Origin: Paracamarosporium sp. OC-R06-R3
Lineage: Eukaryota > Ascomycota > Dothideomycetes > Pleosporales > Didymosphaeriaceae
Assembly (NCBI GenBank): GCA_019828545.1
Contig: JACVRA010000239.1
Coordinates: 125,009-189,008, forward strand
Length of the DNA stretch: 64,000 nt
Direction of reading: 5' to 3'
This document shows positions 11,221-20,481 of the stretch, in pieces. Made by a program: the position numbers and the translations under genes. Under the pieces are notes generated by a model, which was not told the DNA's origin, did no database searches, and saw only the letters and a program-made list of their open reading frames with translations. The first letter of the stretch is position 1; every line of letters starts with the position of its first letter.

Positions 11221-11821
11221 GCGTCTTTCACTCTCAATACACAGTGCTAGGTGGCGCTTCAGGTTCCTAGCATATACTAGGAGAGTCTATCACAGCGTCC
11301 AACGATACCTAAATTGTGATTATATCGAGGCCTCGGATAGGTTGCTAAACCGCAACGCTCAACGACCTGCACCCGCAAGATGCGTTACTACTGGGTTCAT
11401 TACCTTTTCACAACTCCTACGTTCTCATCATTCTAATGTTTGTTATGATCACACAATAATGGAACCTGGTACATGCGAACGGTTAACTACTTTAATTACC
11501 AATTGAACATTCCGTTTGCGTCTATCATGTCCACAATAAAGCTTGAATTAAGTAAGAGCATGGATCGAGGAGCTAGTTTTCCCAAGTTGCAAGTGGCTTG
11601 CGACAATTTGTGGTACGGTCTTCAGTAGTGTTTTTTTTCTGTCTAATTCTTCCGAGCTATCGCCTGGAGAATACAATTCAGAGTCCGCATTCATTTGAGA
11701 TAAAGTATTAAAAGGATCCATACTCAGCCGGGCTAGGTAATCAAGTATTGAGATGATGAAAATCGCCCACAACCGTAACTGGTACTTCTTATAATTTAAT
11801 TTTGGTTCCACAAATATTGGA
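11221..11821. other. Intergenic, AT-rich
   Basis: Nothing coding is supported. A minus-strand open frame at 11548-11811 has no recognisable family. Confidence 0.4.
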
Positions 11822-12064
11822 GCTTATGACGTCGCGTTCTGCAGACTGACGTTGTACTATGTGTAGCACCTCAGCAACGTGATACAGCAGGTTCACTAGT
11901 CTCTGGTGCTAGATGGACTCTTCGTGTTTTCCATCGAGCATCCTATCTTAACAGCACCGAAGAATCCCAACGGCTTCAACGAGTTAACAGATAGGGAATC
12001 ACACCAGTGGCCAGTGGACAGCTACTTTGACGAGGACGAGCGAAGGCGGCAGTTGACAGAATGA
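11822..12064 (+). pseudogene. Relic of a class I SAM methyltransferase
   Basis: One reading frame of 81 codons keeps the C-terminal half of a small-molecule methyltransferase. It reads AYDVAF ... LYYV, then LVLDGLFVFSIEHPILTAP, then QWPVDSYFDEDERRR. FSxEHPI with WPVDxYxDE is characteristic of a family of UbiE-like methyltransferases. Two in-frame TAG stops (11864 and 11897) interrupt it and a TGA closes it. The motif I end (D-x-G-x-G) is not detectable upstream, and downstream sequence lacks the expected C-terminus. The stop at 11897 sits where the family has Gln (CAG to TAG), the change expected from RIP. It is an old, non-functional copy. Confidence 0.65.
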
Positions 12065-13053
12065 GGTTGGTTATAGGGCGTGCTAAGATTTTTTGCACGA
12101 TGCTCAAATCACCAGCCTTCGCCACGTTCCAGGTCGAGGACCTGCGTCTTATTTAAGTCTGGAGGAAGCATCCTCCTGAGTTCTGGCTACTCTGATGCAC
12201 CTTGAGCATCTTGAAGGGAACAGCGAAGCTTCGAGTACTTTTGGAAGAAATTGGGGTTATCATACATGATCTGCCCCGACCTGTTGGCCGTGTATAGGAT
12301 TCTCGATGCGTACATTTGAGGAAGAAAAGAAAGAGACCGGAGGTCCATCAAAATCGACGCTACCAGTGGATGTTGGCTGTAGCACCTCACACGAATGAGA
12401 CTCAACTATATAGATATTACGAAGAAATTCTTACATTCCTACATCATCTGCCGTCATTTTTCCGTAGTATTGTTTTCTCAACCCTGACAAAGTAACCAGA
12501 TATACACAATTTAGACACTTAGCTCTGAGGAGTACAAGTGCAGGCCAATTTTACCTGTTCAGATATGAAACAGTATCTTGCTACTCGGGGCCTTTGTGCC
12601 ACCTGCATTGAAGTCAAAATGTTTGTCTGGTGCACGTAGACGTTGAAGACAGCCGGTTTAGCCACCTAAGTGACCCCACCCTCTCATCCACTGTGTAGCT
12701 GCCCCACAACCCCACGTAAATCTCAAGACATGCACACCACTTGCATGAGGATTTCAAGCCTCACTGACATGAATAGAATATACTGAATATAATCTCAACT
12801 TAGCTTCGGGTGCTTCAAACAGCGACATTAGTGAGCATTTTGTACGTGTAACTGATGTTGAGTAAACAGGAGCACTAGCGCCAACCGCGAAACAGCACGA
12901 TAATTTGGTGATACTGGTGTTAGCTGGTCCAGCTGATGAAGGAGGTCACACTAGAGTAATCCAGTACCTGTTTGGAAGTGCTTGTGTTTCGGTATTTGGA
13001 GGAGCGAAGGAGCGAAGTAGCGAGGGGTGTTGGTAGTGCAAGTGACGTGGAGG
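12065..13053. other. Intergenic, nothing recognised
   Basis: AT-leaning sequence with no ORF of recognisable family. A minus-strand frame at 12187-12405 has no support. The right end is the promoter of the SDR gene. Confidence 0.4.
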
Positions 13054-13060
13054 TATAAAA
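13054..13060 (+). promoter_or_regulatory. TATA box of the SDR gene
   Basis: TATAAAA lies 72 bp before the ATG at 13126, a normal distance for a core promoter with a short leader. Confidence 0.6.
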
Positions 13061-13125
13061 GTTTGCCAGGGAAAGAGAAGGAACAACACTACTCGTCAAA
13101 CCAACCCTTTCGTTTCTGTATCAGT

Positions 13126-14251
13126 ATGGCACAGCAAGAATCCATCCTCCTAACAGGCGCAACCGGCAATCTCGGCGGCGTGATCCTCGAACATCTTCTT
13201 GGGACGGGGTCACACAACGTCAACATCGTTTTGCGAAATGCAGAAAAGCAGATTCCACTATTTTGCGAGAGGTTCCCTTCCGAAACGTCCTCGAGCCGCC
13301 TCACGTTTACGCCGATCCCCGATATGACCGTCCCGGGAGCCTTCGATACTGCGGCTGCTTCGGTGACGGCGATTATCCACTGCGCTACCCCCATTGGAAG
13401 CGACAGCGACTGGGTCAGGGACATGATTACACCCACCTGGATCATCGACCACTCCATCCTCACAGCAGCCCAGAAGTCCTCTACTGTAAAGCGCGTCATC
13501 ATCTGCGGTACCCTCCTGCAGGCTCTTGGCCCTCGTAACCTCTTTGACCCGTCAGCAACCATTACGGATACTTCGTACAACAGCATCACTTTTGACGAAG
13601 CGAAGGCTGGTCCGTGGCGAAACGCTTACATGTTCTCGAAGACGAATGCTGAAAGAAAGACGTGGGAGTGGTACGAGGAGAACGGCGGCAAGGATGGGAC
13701 AGGGTTCGACATAGTGATGATGTTGCCGCCAACGATTACGGGAAGGAGCCCGCAGGTTGGTTACAAGCCAAGTGGTGGGCCGGGCGGAATTGGTAGTATT
13801 TACCGAGTTCTGTTTGAAACCAAGACAGCAGAGGACATGGATTCCACATTTCCCATATTCCTGTGAGCACTGCAAGTTTTTATGCGGCGAAGATGCGCTG
13901 ACGGTTTATAGGGACACGGATGATGTAGCCCGGGCACACGTGCTCGCACTTGAGCAGGAGAAGGTACCGGGGAATGCTCGATATATTCTCGCTTCGCCTG
14001 AGATTGTGGATCTGCGAAGCGTCGTCGCGAGGATGAAGAAGGAGTATCCGAGGGTAGCGAGCAGATTGCCGGATGTGGAAGTTGATGAAGAGGGATACAG
14101 GAGCAGGAAGGCCAGGTTGGCGAAGATGGATACGAGCAAGAGTGACGTGGTCTTCGGAACGGAGTGGAAGAGCGCATATGACAGTATCAAGGAGATTGTG
14201 CTGGATGCAGTGAGGTGGGAGGAGGGGAGCAGGTCGGACGAAAAGAAGTAG
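13126..14251 (+). CDS. Extended SDR, NAD(P)-dependent reductase/epimerase-like
   Basis: Exons 13126-13862 and 13912-14251 join at F-L-D-T-D-D to give 358 aa. The Rossmann motif TGATGNLGG is at residues 10-18. The catalytic pair of the YxxxK motif is Y168 and K172 (YMFSK). IHCATPIG corresponds to the usual NAG/HCA strand-4 region. After the intron, DTDDVARAHVLALE is the usual substrate-domain stretch of extended SDRs such as dihydroflavonol reductase-like and Gre2-like enzymes. It is probably cytosolic. The substrate cannot be read from sequence, and no biosynthetic partner gene lies beside it. A TATA box precedes it, suggesting a regulated gene. Confidence 0.88.
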
Positions 14252-14790
14252 ACACGAGGATGAGGGTCGATGGCTTACCAGGCCGTTGGTACAAGGCTTG
14301 CCTGGTATGTACGTCAAGTGCAGTAGCGGGTGATCAGCCGACGCAGGGACTTCTGGGATGACTGGGCAAGGGGTGTTTGGACATTGTTTCTGCATGTTTG
14401 CTAGAGGCTCCTATTCTATGCGTCAATCGCTTCCCACAGACGATGGTTGCAGCCGTGGAGGCGCATGGTGGGCGAGTCACGTGCAGGCCCAGGGTCCACG
14501 GGTGAATGTCAGCCACGCTGCCAGGGCCGCAGCCTAGCGATCCCTGCAGGCGCAGTGGCGTCGAGCGCGCAGCCTGTAGACGCGCGAGATCCACGGTCAC
14601 CTTTTGCAAAGTCGCCGTGGCCGATCGCCCGCGACTGCCTGCTCTCCTTTCCTTTCGTCCCCTCCTCTTCTTCGCTCCTTGTTCGCCTCCGCCGGGACCC
14701 TGCAGCAGCCCGCATACGCTCCGCGCATCCCACGCCCGCAGCCCGCATGCGCAGACGACCCAGGCATTCTTCCCACATTCCTCCCTCGCC
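14252..14790. other. Intergenic, leader of dot1
   Basis: GC-rich sequence in frame with dot1 from 14506, but the translation is low complexity and lacks conserved content. It is treated as promoter and 5' UTR. Confidence 0.4.
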
Positions 14791-16305
14791 ATGTTCGGGG
14801 TAAAGCCGCCCAAGGTCAAGACGCGCACCGTCGCCGTGCCCGTCAGGAAGGCGCCCGCCCCCGCGAAGCCCGCCCAGCCCGCCGCCCAGCCCGCCGCGAG
14901 AAACGTCCCCGAGAACCGCTACAAGCTGTCGTCCCCGCCGCGGAACAAGGCTACGGCCACGGCCCACGCCAGCGCGAGCAACGGGCGCAAGTCGGTCACG
15001 GTCAAGAGCGTGCGCAAGCGCAAGGTCGAGGCGTACACGCCGCTGAGCAGCGATGAGGACAGCAGCGACGACGAGTCCTCGGCCGACGGGCGCAAGCGGC
15101 AGAAGATGAGCAATAGCATGGAGCCCATGGCCCTGAACCGCTGCCTCGAGCCTGACCCCAGCCGGCGCATCAGGTTACCGTCGCCCGACCCCGACGACGC
15201 CCAAGAAAATGGCAACGGTCGCGAGAATGGCGCACACGAAAAGGGCAGCGAGGCCAAGCTGATACACGGCCGGGGCATCTGCAAGAGGTGGGCAAAGGAC
15301 TTCAAGCCCGCTTTCCCGGGCACAGACAAGCCACCCGTGGTGCATCTGCAGTACCCCAGCTCCTCGACACCCGAACGCTTCGAACTGTCCCTGCCGAAGG
15401 ACGGCAGCAACTTCAACCCGCTCGATGATATATACTTCACCATTGAGGAAATCGTGCAGCACTACTTGCCTGCCGACCTAGCCACAGAGCTGTCCTCCGA
15501 AGCCGATGGCACCGTCCGCCTACTCAAGCGCGCCGCATACAAGAACGAACCTGAAGAATTTAGCCGCATCGTGGGGGACTTCGACGCGACAATAAAGAAG
15601 AAGCTCAGCAACGGAACCATAGCCAACGTCCTTGACTCCAAGCACGCAATACCTCTCAGTCTCGTCAAGCGGATCCTCGCACAGGTCTACTGGCGTACCG
15701 TCTCCCCATTCGCTCATCTCCTCAAGCGTGTAAAAGGGAAAGAGACTACGTACGGTGAACTCCTTCCAACCTTTGTACACACGATTTTCCAGCAGACTGG
15801 CCTCAACTCACGCTCCGTCTTCGTGGATCTAGGTTCTGGCGTCGGCAACGTGGTTCTTCAGTCTGCATTGCAGACGGGTGCCGAGTCCCACGGCATCGAG
15901 ATCATGGATGGCGCTGCCGGGTATGCCGACGACCAAGCCTCTGAACTACGTGCTCGCTCCAAGCTTTGGAACATCAACCTCGGCCCCATCACCTTACTTC
16001 ATGGCGACTTCCTCGACTCACCGCAAATCGACGATGTGCTGCGCCGCGCGGACGTTGTGCTCGTCAACAACAAAGTCTTCCCGTCGAAACTGAACAATCA
16101 ACTCCTCGACAAATTCCTGGACCTGAAACTAGGCTGCAAGGTCGTGAGCTTAGCGAGCTTCGGCGGAGGCGGTAATAAGCAGGGCGTGAGGAACGAGAAC
16201 AGCATCGCGAATCTGTTTGATGAGGAGCGGTATGATTCGGGGACAGGTAGCGTGAGCTGGGCGGGTGAGAGCGTTGAGTACTTTATCATGACGAAAGTGC
16301 GCTAA
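14791..16305 (+). CDS. dot1: Histone H3-K79 methyltransferase Dot1
   Basis: Dot1 methylates Lys79 of histone H3 in the nucleosome core. The gene is one exon of 504 aa from the ATG at 14791 (ctcgccATGt). The first 150 residues are basic and disordered (Ala/Pro/Lys, then RKRKVE and an acidic Ser run), suited to nucleosome binding. The catalytic domain fills the C-terminal half: VYWRTVSPFAHLL, the loop TTYGELLPTF, motif I VFVDLGSGVGNVV (from residue 343), then GIEIMDG, LLHGDFLD, VLVNNKVFP and VVSLASFGG. It ends EYFIMTKVR. An earlier in-frame ATG (14506) would add 95 residues of unlikely sequence. After the TAA the same frame stays open and repeats the tail (see findings). Confidence 0.96.
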   Translation: MFGVKPPKVKTRTVAVPVRKAPAPAKPAQPAAQPAARNVPENRYKLSSPPRNKATATAHASASNGRKSVTVKSVRKRKVEAYTPLSSDEDSSDDESSADGRKRQKMSNSMEPMALNRCLEPDPSRRIRLPSPDPDDAQENGNGRENGAHEKGSEAKLIHGRGICKRWAKDFKPAFPGTDKPPVVHLQYPSSSTPERFELSLPKDGSNFNPLDDIYFTIEEIVQHYLPADLATELSSEADGTVRLLKRAAYKNEPEEFSRIVGDFDATIKKKLSNGTIANVLDSKHAIPLSLVKRILAQVYWRTVSPFAHLLKRVKGKETTYGELLPTFVHTIFQQTGLNSRSVFVDLGSGVGNVVLQSALQTGAESHGIEIMDGAAGYADDQASELRARSKLWNINLGPITLLHGDFLDSPQIDDVLRRADVVLVNNKVFPSKLNNQLLDKFLDLKLGCKVVSLASFGGGGNKQGVRNENSIANLFDEERYDSGTGSVSWAGESVEYFIMTKVR

Positions 16306-16326
16306 GATACCGCTTTGCCAGCTTCT

Positions 16327-16360
16327 AGTCACGAGTACTACATCATGACGAAGGCGCGGA
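16327..16360 (+). repeat. Diverged copy of the dot1 3' coding tail
   Basis: These 34 nt match 16269-16302, the last codons of dot1, at 24 positions. They lie in the same reading frame and encode EYYIMTKAR against EYFIMTKVR. Confidence 0.6.
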
Positions 16361-17495
16361 GTTCTCCACATCAAGCAAATAAGAGGAAAATATTGAAAAG
16401 AAGAACGGAACGACTACCGGAAAACCTTGACGACCTTCTGACCCGGAGGGCGGTTTCGGCTGAACAGAAGCTAAGGGCAGTTCTTTCTAAGGTCTGTGCG
16501 ATCAAAAGGAGGTTGCAACTACTACTGTCAGACATCTGACCCGCCGCACGTATTTCTCCGACCATGATTGGTGTTGATATTGAATTTGGAGGCTATGGTC
16601 TCGGATGGTGGTGACCAACGTATTGATATCCGAGCAGCATCTTGGGTGCTTCTTCCTTCGCGTTTACGCGTACTTTTTCGACTTCGGTCATCTTGCGATT
16701 GCAAAGCGTAGTGTAGCATAGTTTGCGTGGCATGGTTGGGATGGGACAGACCTCTGCGGAGGAACGGTGTATCAATACCCTGGGTGCATCCATGCACACA
16801 TAGCTGTTGTAAGAATGAACATACACATACGAATTTCAATCTTACCCTTTTGTGCCGAAAGCATGCAGTGAGAATGCCTTGATTACATCCATACTTGCAC
16901 AACGGATTGCACGTCGTCTGCTGCACAAAACGCACCTCAAGTGACAATGCCAACGCATTTATTAAGATCCCAACTTTTGTTTCATTGGGGCCGAACAAGC
17001 CATAAAACTATATAGCATCCCAACTGCACCATGTCGCAAAGTTCAAGTTTTCCCATTAACCTTTCCAAGCACACCAGATTAGCGTTTTGCATTCTTTACC
17101 CATTTTGCTCCCAATTCCCATGCTACCTTTGTTCCCAGCCGATGATGCCAATTTATGCAGCGCGTCCCTTCCTTCCCATATGTACCAAAGGAACGGAGGG
17201 GGTATTATTATACAAATTATTTCAAGAGGGAGAGATATGAGCCAGAGACTCCGTGTACTATGCATTGAACCAAGAGCAGAACCCGTCCCAATGCACCGCT
17301 AATATCAATAGGATAAGGACAGTCTATGTAAGTCGTTTCGTGGTCGGAGAGTGTACACAATAGTGAAACGAAGTATGTCGTAAGGAGCGTGTAGGTGAAC
17401 AGTAAGGAGAGTCGTGACGTCGTTATTTTGTTCTTTCTCGCCGGTGTTTATTCTTCTGGACGATTAAGAGGTTGGAGGGCGGATGGATGGAGAGC
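16361..17495. other. Intergenic, nothing recognised
   Basis: The dot1 frame stays open to about 16539. Beyond it, only unsupported short frames occur on both strands. The right end should hold the 3' UTR of the GPI protein gene. Confidence 0.4.
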
Positions 17496-18542
17496 TTATA
17501 TGAACCATGCAAGTGCAGCACCGCCCAGCACAGCAGCATCGACGACGTGGTACCCTGCTGCGGCACCGCGTTGCAGGCTAGGCTTCGCCGTGGTTCCTGA
17601 GTCGTCGGATCCGGTTTCTGTCGCCGCGGCCGCCGGGTCCACGTACGTGTAGCTCGTCACCACCTCCTGTTGGCCGTTCGCACCAGTCGTGGTAAGCAAC
17701 ACAATGCTGCTCACGCGTCCACTGCCTGGCGTGTACGTCGTCAGGAACGTGCTGCCCTCGGCATTCGTCCTCGTCAGAACCTGACCCTTTGTTGGTGCAA
17801 AGTCAACAGCAGATGTGGTCTCGACGGTCCGGCCGGCGGAGTCGGTGGTCGAGAAGATGACCGCAGGCTTGGTCTCGGTAGCGACTTCGGTGGAGCCCTG
17901 AGCATTGGTGCGGGTCACAGGGACGGCGACGGAGGCTGTAGGGCGAGAGAGAATCTCGGAAGACTGAACTGTTGTTTGGCCTTGGGAGTCGGTGGTGGTT
18001 ACGGGGACGGGGACGACGACAGCGGACTCCTGTGCACTGCTTTGCGGTGCAGGAGCATTGGAGCTCTCGGGGGCACCGGTGCTTTGCGGCTCGTCTTGAG
18101 AGCTCTCGGGCGCCTGGCTGCTCTCCTGGGGAGATTGACTGCTTTCGGGCGGTGCTTGCGTGCTCTGCGGCTCCTGGGACTGCGTGGTGGGAGCGGTTCC
18201 ATTGCTGGGGGCAGGTGCCTGCCGCTTCTTGAGGTCCTGTACAGCGGCGACGATGAGCTTGGTAGCCAGCGGTGGGTTGTCGTGGTGGATGTGCTCGACG
18301 CCACGCTTGTTGGACTCGAAGACGCCGTCGCGGAAGTGCTGGAGAGAGTTCAAGGCTACGTGCAGCGACTCCTCTGGCAGGGCATTGAGCAGGTCCTGGA
18401 AAGCCTCGTTCGCGTTTGCATAGATGGCCTGGGCGGCGTTCTGGGCGTTTCCTTTGGTGGGAGAGGGCGACGCGGGCTCTTCAGCGACCGCGGCAGCCAG
18501 CAATGGCAGGGCGAGGAGGGCGAGCTGGCGGAAGGAGCGCAT
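17496..18542 (-). CDS. GPI-anchored Ser/Thr-rich cell-wall protein
   Basis: This 348-aa single-exon gene encodes a protein with a signal peptide (residues 1-20, hydrophobic, AAAVA end). A helical N-terminal domain follows to about residue 105. A Kex2-like KKR site is at 105-107. Next is a Ser/Thr/Pro/Gln linker with repeated ESSQ units, then repeated modules of the type VPVTxTxxQGxT. The C-terminus is short and hydrophobic (DAAVLGGAALAWFI) after a small-residue stretch (GAAAG), as expected for GPI attachment. It should be secreted and fixed to the membrane or wall. No enzymatic domain is seen. The linker and modules suggest a heavily O-glycosylated spacer. Confidence 0.8.
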   Translation of the reverse strand: MRSFRQLALLALPLLAAAVAEEPASPSPTKGNAQNAAQAIYANANEAFQDLLNALPEESLHVALNSLQHFRDGVFESNKRGVEHIHHDNPPLATKLIVAAVQDLKKRQAPAPSNGTAPTTQSQEPQSTQAPPESSQSPQESSQAPESSQDEPQSTGAPESSNAPAPQSSAQESAVVVPVPVTTTDSQGQTTVQSSEILSRPTASVAVPVTRTNAQGSTEVATETKPAVIFSTTDSAGRTVETTSAVDFAPTKGQVLTRTNAEGSTFLTTYTPGSGRVSSIVLLTTTGANGQQEVVTSYTYVDPAAAATETGSDDSGTTAKPSLQRGAAAGYHVVDAAVLGGAALAWFI

Positions 18543-20481
18543 TGTGAGGGTGGCGGCGGGTTGAGCGAGTGTAGTGTACGGCGGCAGACGAGTCTACTTG
18601 ATCGACGTTAGCAGGCGGCGGATTGGGAGCCCGTTGAGGGCACCGAGCCAAGGCATGGGTGCTTTTGCAGGCAGCTGAGCGTGGTGCCGGAGGTGTTTCC
18701 GCTTACTTACACAAAGGGTCGACGGGCTTTCTGCGGATCCCCAAAAAAGCGGTTCTGCGTGCTGCTGTGCAACCCAGGTCGACTTCAAACGATTGAACGG
18801 TGGCAACAACGAATGTGCGGGTGAGTAAAGAGAAAACGGGCGAGGACCAGAAGACGATGTTATCGACAGTGGCGAGCGGACGGGCACAACGGCAAGCAAG
18901 CTCATGCCGCAGCGCTCGTTGCATGCAGCTAGCTCGCTCACACACGTCCCTCGGCCCTATCACCACCTCGATCCGTCCCATTCGATTCCCCTCCGGGGCC
19001 AGATCCGCCTGCTCCGGTCCTGCAAGACGGCCAGGCTAACCTAGCGACGGTTTCAAGCTTCCCAGCCAGCCTTCGTCCCCTCACGGCATGCCAGCTGCCC
19101 TGCGATATCACAAACGCACTATTGTTCAATGACATTTTCTCTCCGTCGCCGACTCTGAAACTTGACGAACCCCCGGCACGCCAGCATGCAGCATCCCTGT
19201 GCTCGACAAACACCAAGTGAAGCGAGCTCGTGCTTGCATCGGCTGCGCGACGATCCCTGCACAGCACGCTGAACGTCATGTGTGGATCGTTCTGGGTGCT
19301 CGGCACGAAAAAACGATACGCCGCGGCCACCAACGTCTGTATCCATATCCACTTTGCGTGGACGGTCGACATCATCTCGGATCGGTTCACCACCTGTGAC
19401 CTTGCCCTTCTGTCATCTTTTTCGTGTGAGAGCTCCGAGCTCAAACATGCTTCTTCTTCTTCTCCACTTGTAGATGACTCGTGAACATCTCCATTGCCTT
19501 CATGCGGGCTGCAATGCTAGCGGCACATCAGCCGTGCGGGCTGCTGGACTAAGTGCTGACCAGAAAAGAAAGGATTGGCCGACGGTGAAGCATCCATCCT
19601 CTCATCATTGTCGCCGTGTTTCGACGCCATTTCCTAGCGTACGTGCCCCATTCGCTGGCACTGGCACCTCACCATTGCCCGCCATACAAGCGTCGACGGA
19701 TATATTTAGATATTCGTCTGGTGTTGAACAAAGCGAGCCGTCGCCACGCGCTATCTTGCCGCACGGCCAACCATTCGCCGGCCAAGAGCACTGGACGCGG
19801 CTCCGTGTCGATCTCTGGTTTGGGACCTATACTCTTTCCAATAGTCGATCCATCAAACATCTTGGGGTAAGAGAGCACACCCGCTACAGAGTGTGGATAG
19901 GATGGTAAGGATGCAATTGTCAGACCACGCGTGTACGCAGGTCCAGCAGCTTGCCACCAGACGAGCGTAGCTTCAATATCGATTCGTCACCTTCCAACAC
20001 ACGGACATCTTACCGGAGGTACACCGCGTACCAGACGCAACAAATAAGTGAACAATACGTGTAAAAGTAGTACACGTATCGTTCAGTTCTCATGTACTTC
20101 GCGCCTTATATATGGTCCATCGAGTCTTCACGAGACCATACTCACCCACTTACAGATTTCTTGACAATGAACAAGTAGTTCAGAGAAATCAAAGAGATTA
20201 TATTACTCCTGCCTCCATCGCTTCGCAGTCCTCGTGTCTCCCACATTCGTCGCACACCGCACGTTGCGCGTCCATTATATGCAAAGAAATATCCAAGACC
20301 TGCAGCTCAGGCTGGCGACTAGCCAGCGGAGCAAAAGAAAACAATGTTCTCCCAACCAAGCTGAGTGTATACGACAAAGAGAACCCTGGAACCGCCACGG
20401 TATTCTCAAGTACAACTCCAAGTACCGTCCACGGAACATTCTACTCCTACATATTCAGTCACTTGAGCAGGTTGCTTAAAC
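18543..20481. other. Long intergenic region, nothing recognised
   Basis: About 1.9 kb between two minus-strand genes. The left part is promoter sequence of the GPI protein gene. Open frames near 18938-19444 (-) and 19474-19908 (+) have no family resemblance. A regulatory or untranslated role is possible, but nothing in the sequence proves it. Confidence 0.4.

Noticed and set aside
14506..14790. N-terminal extension of dot1 from an earlier ATG
   Set aside because: Low complexity, no conserved content, and the ATG at 14791 has a better context.
16528..16998. 156-codon minus-strand frame
   Set aside because: Cys-containing but without family signature, splice support or codon pattern.
17670..18611. 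313-codon plus-strand frame opposite the GPI protein
   Set aside because: Gly/Arg-rich translation of the antisense of a repetitive Ser/Thr/Pro gene. The sense frame has a signal peptide and a GPI end.
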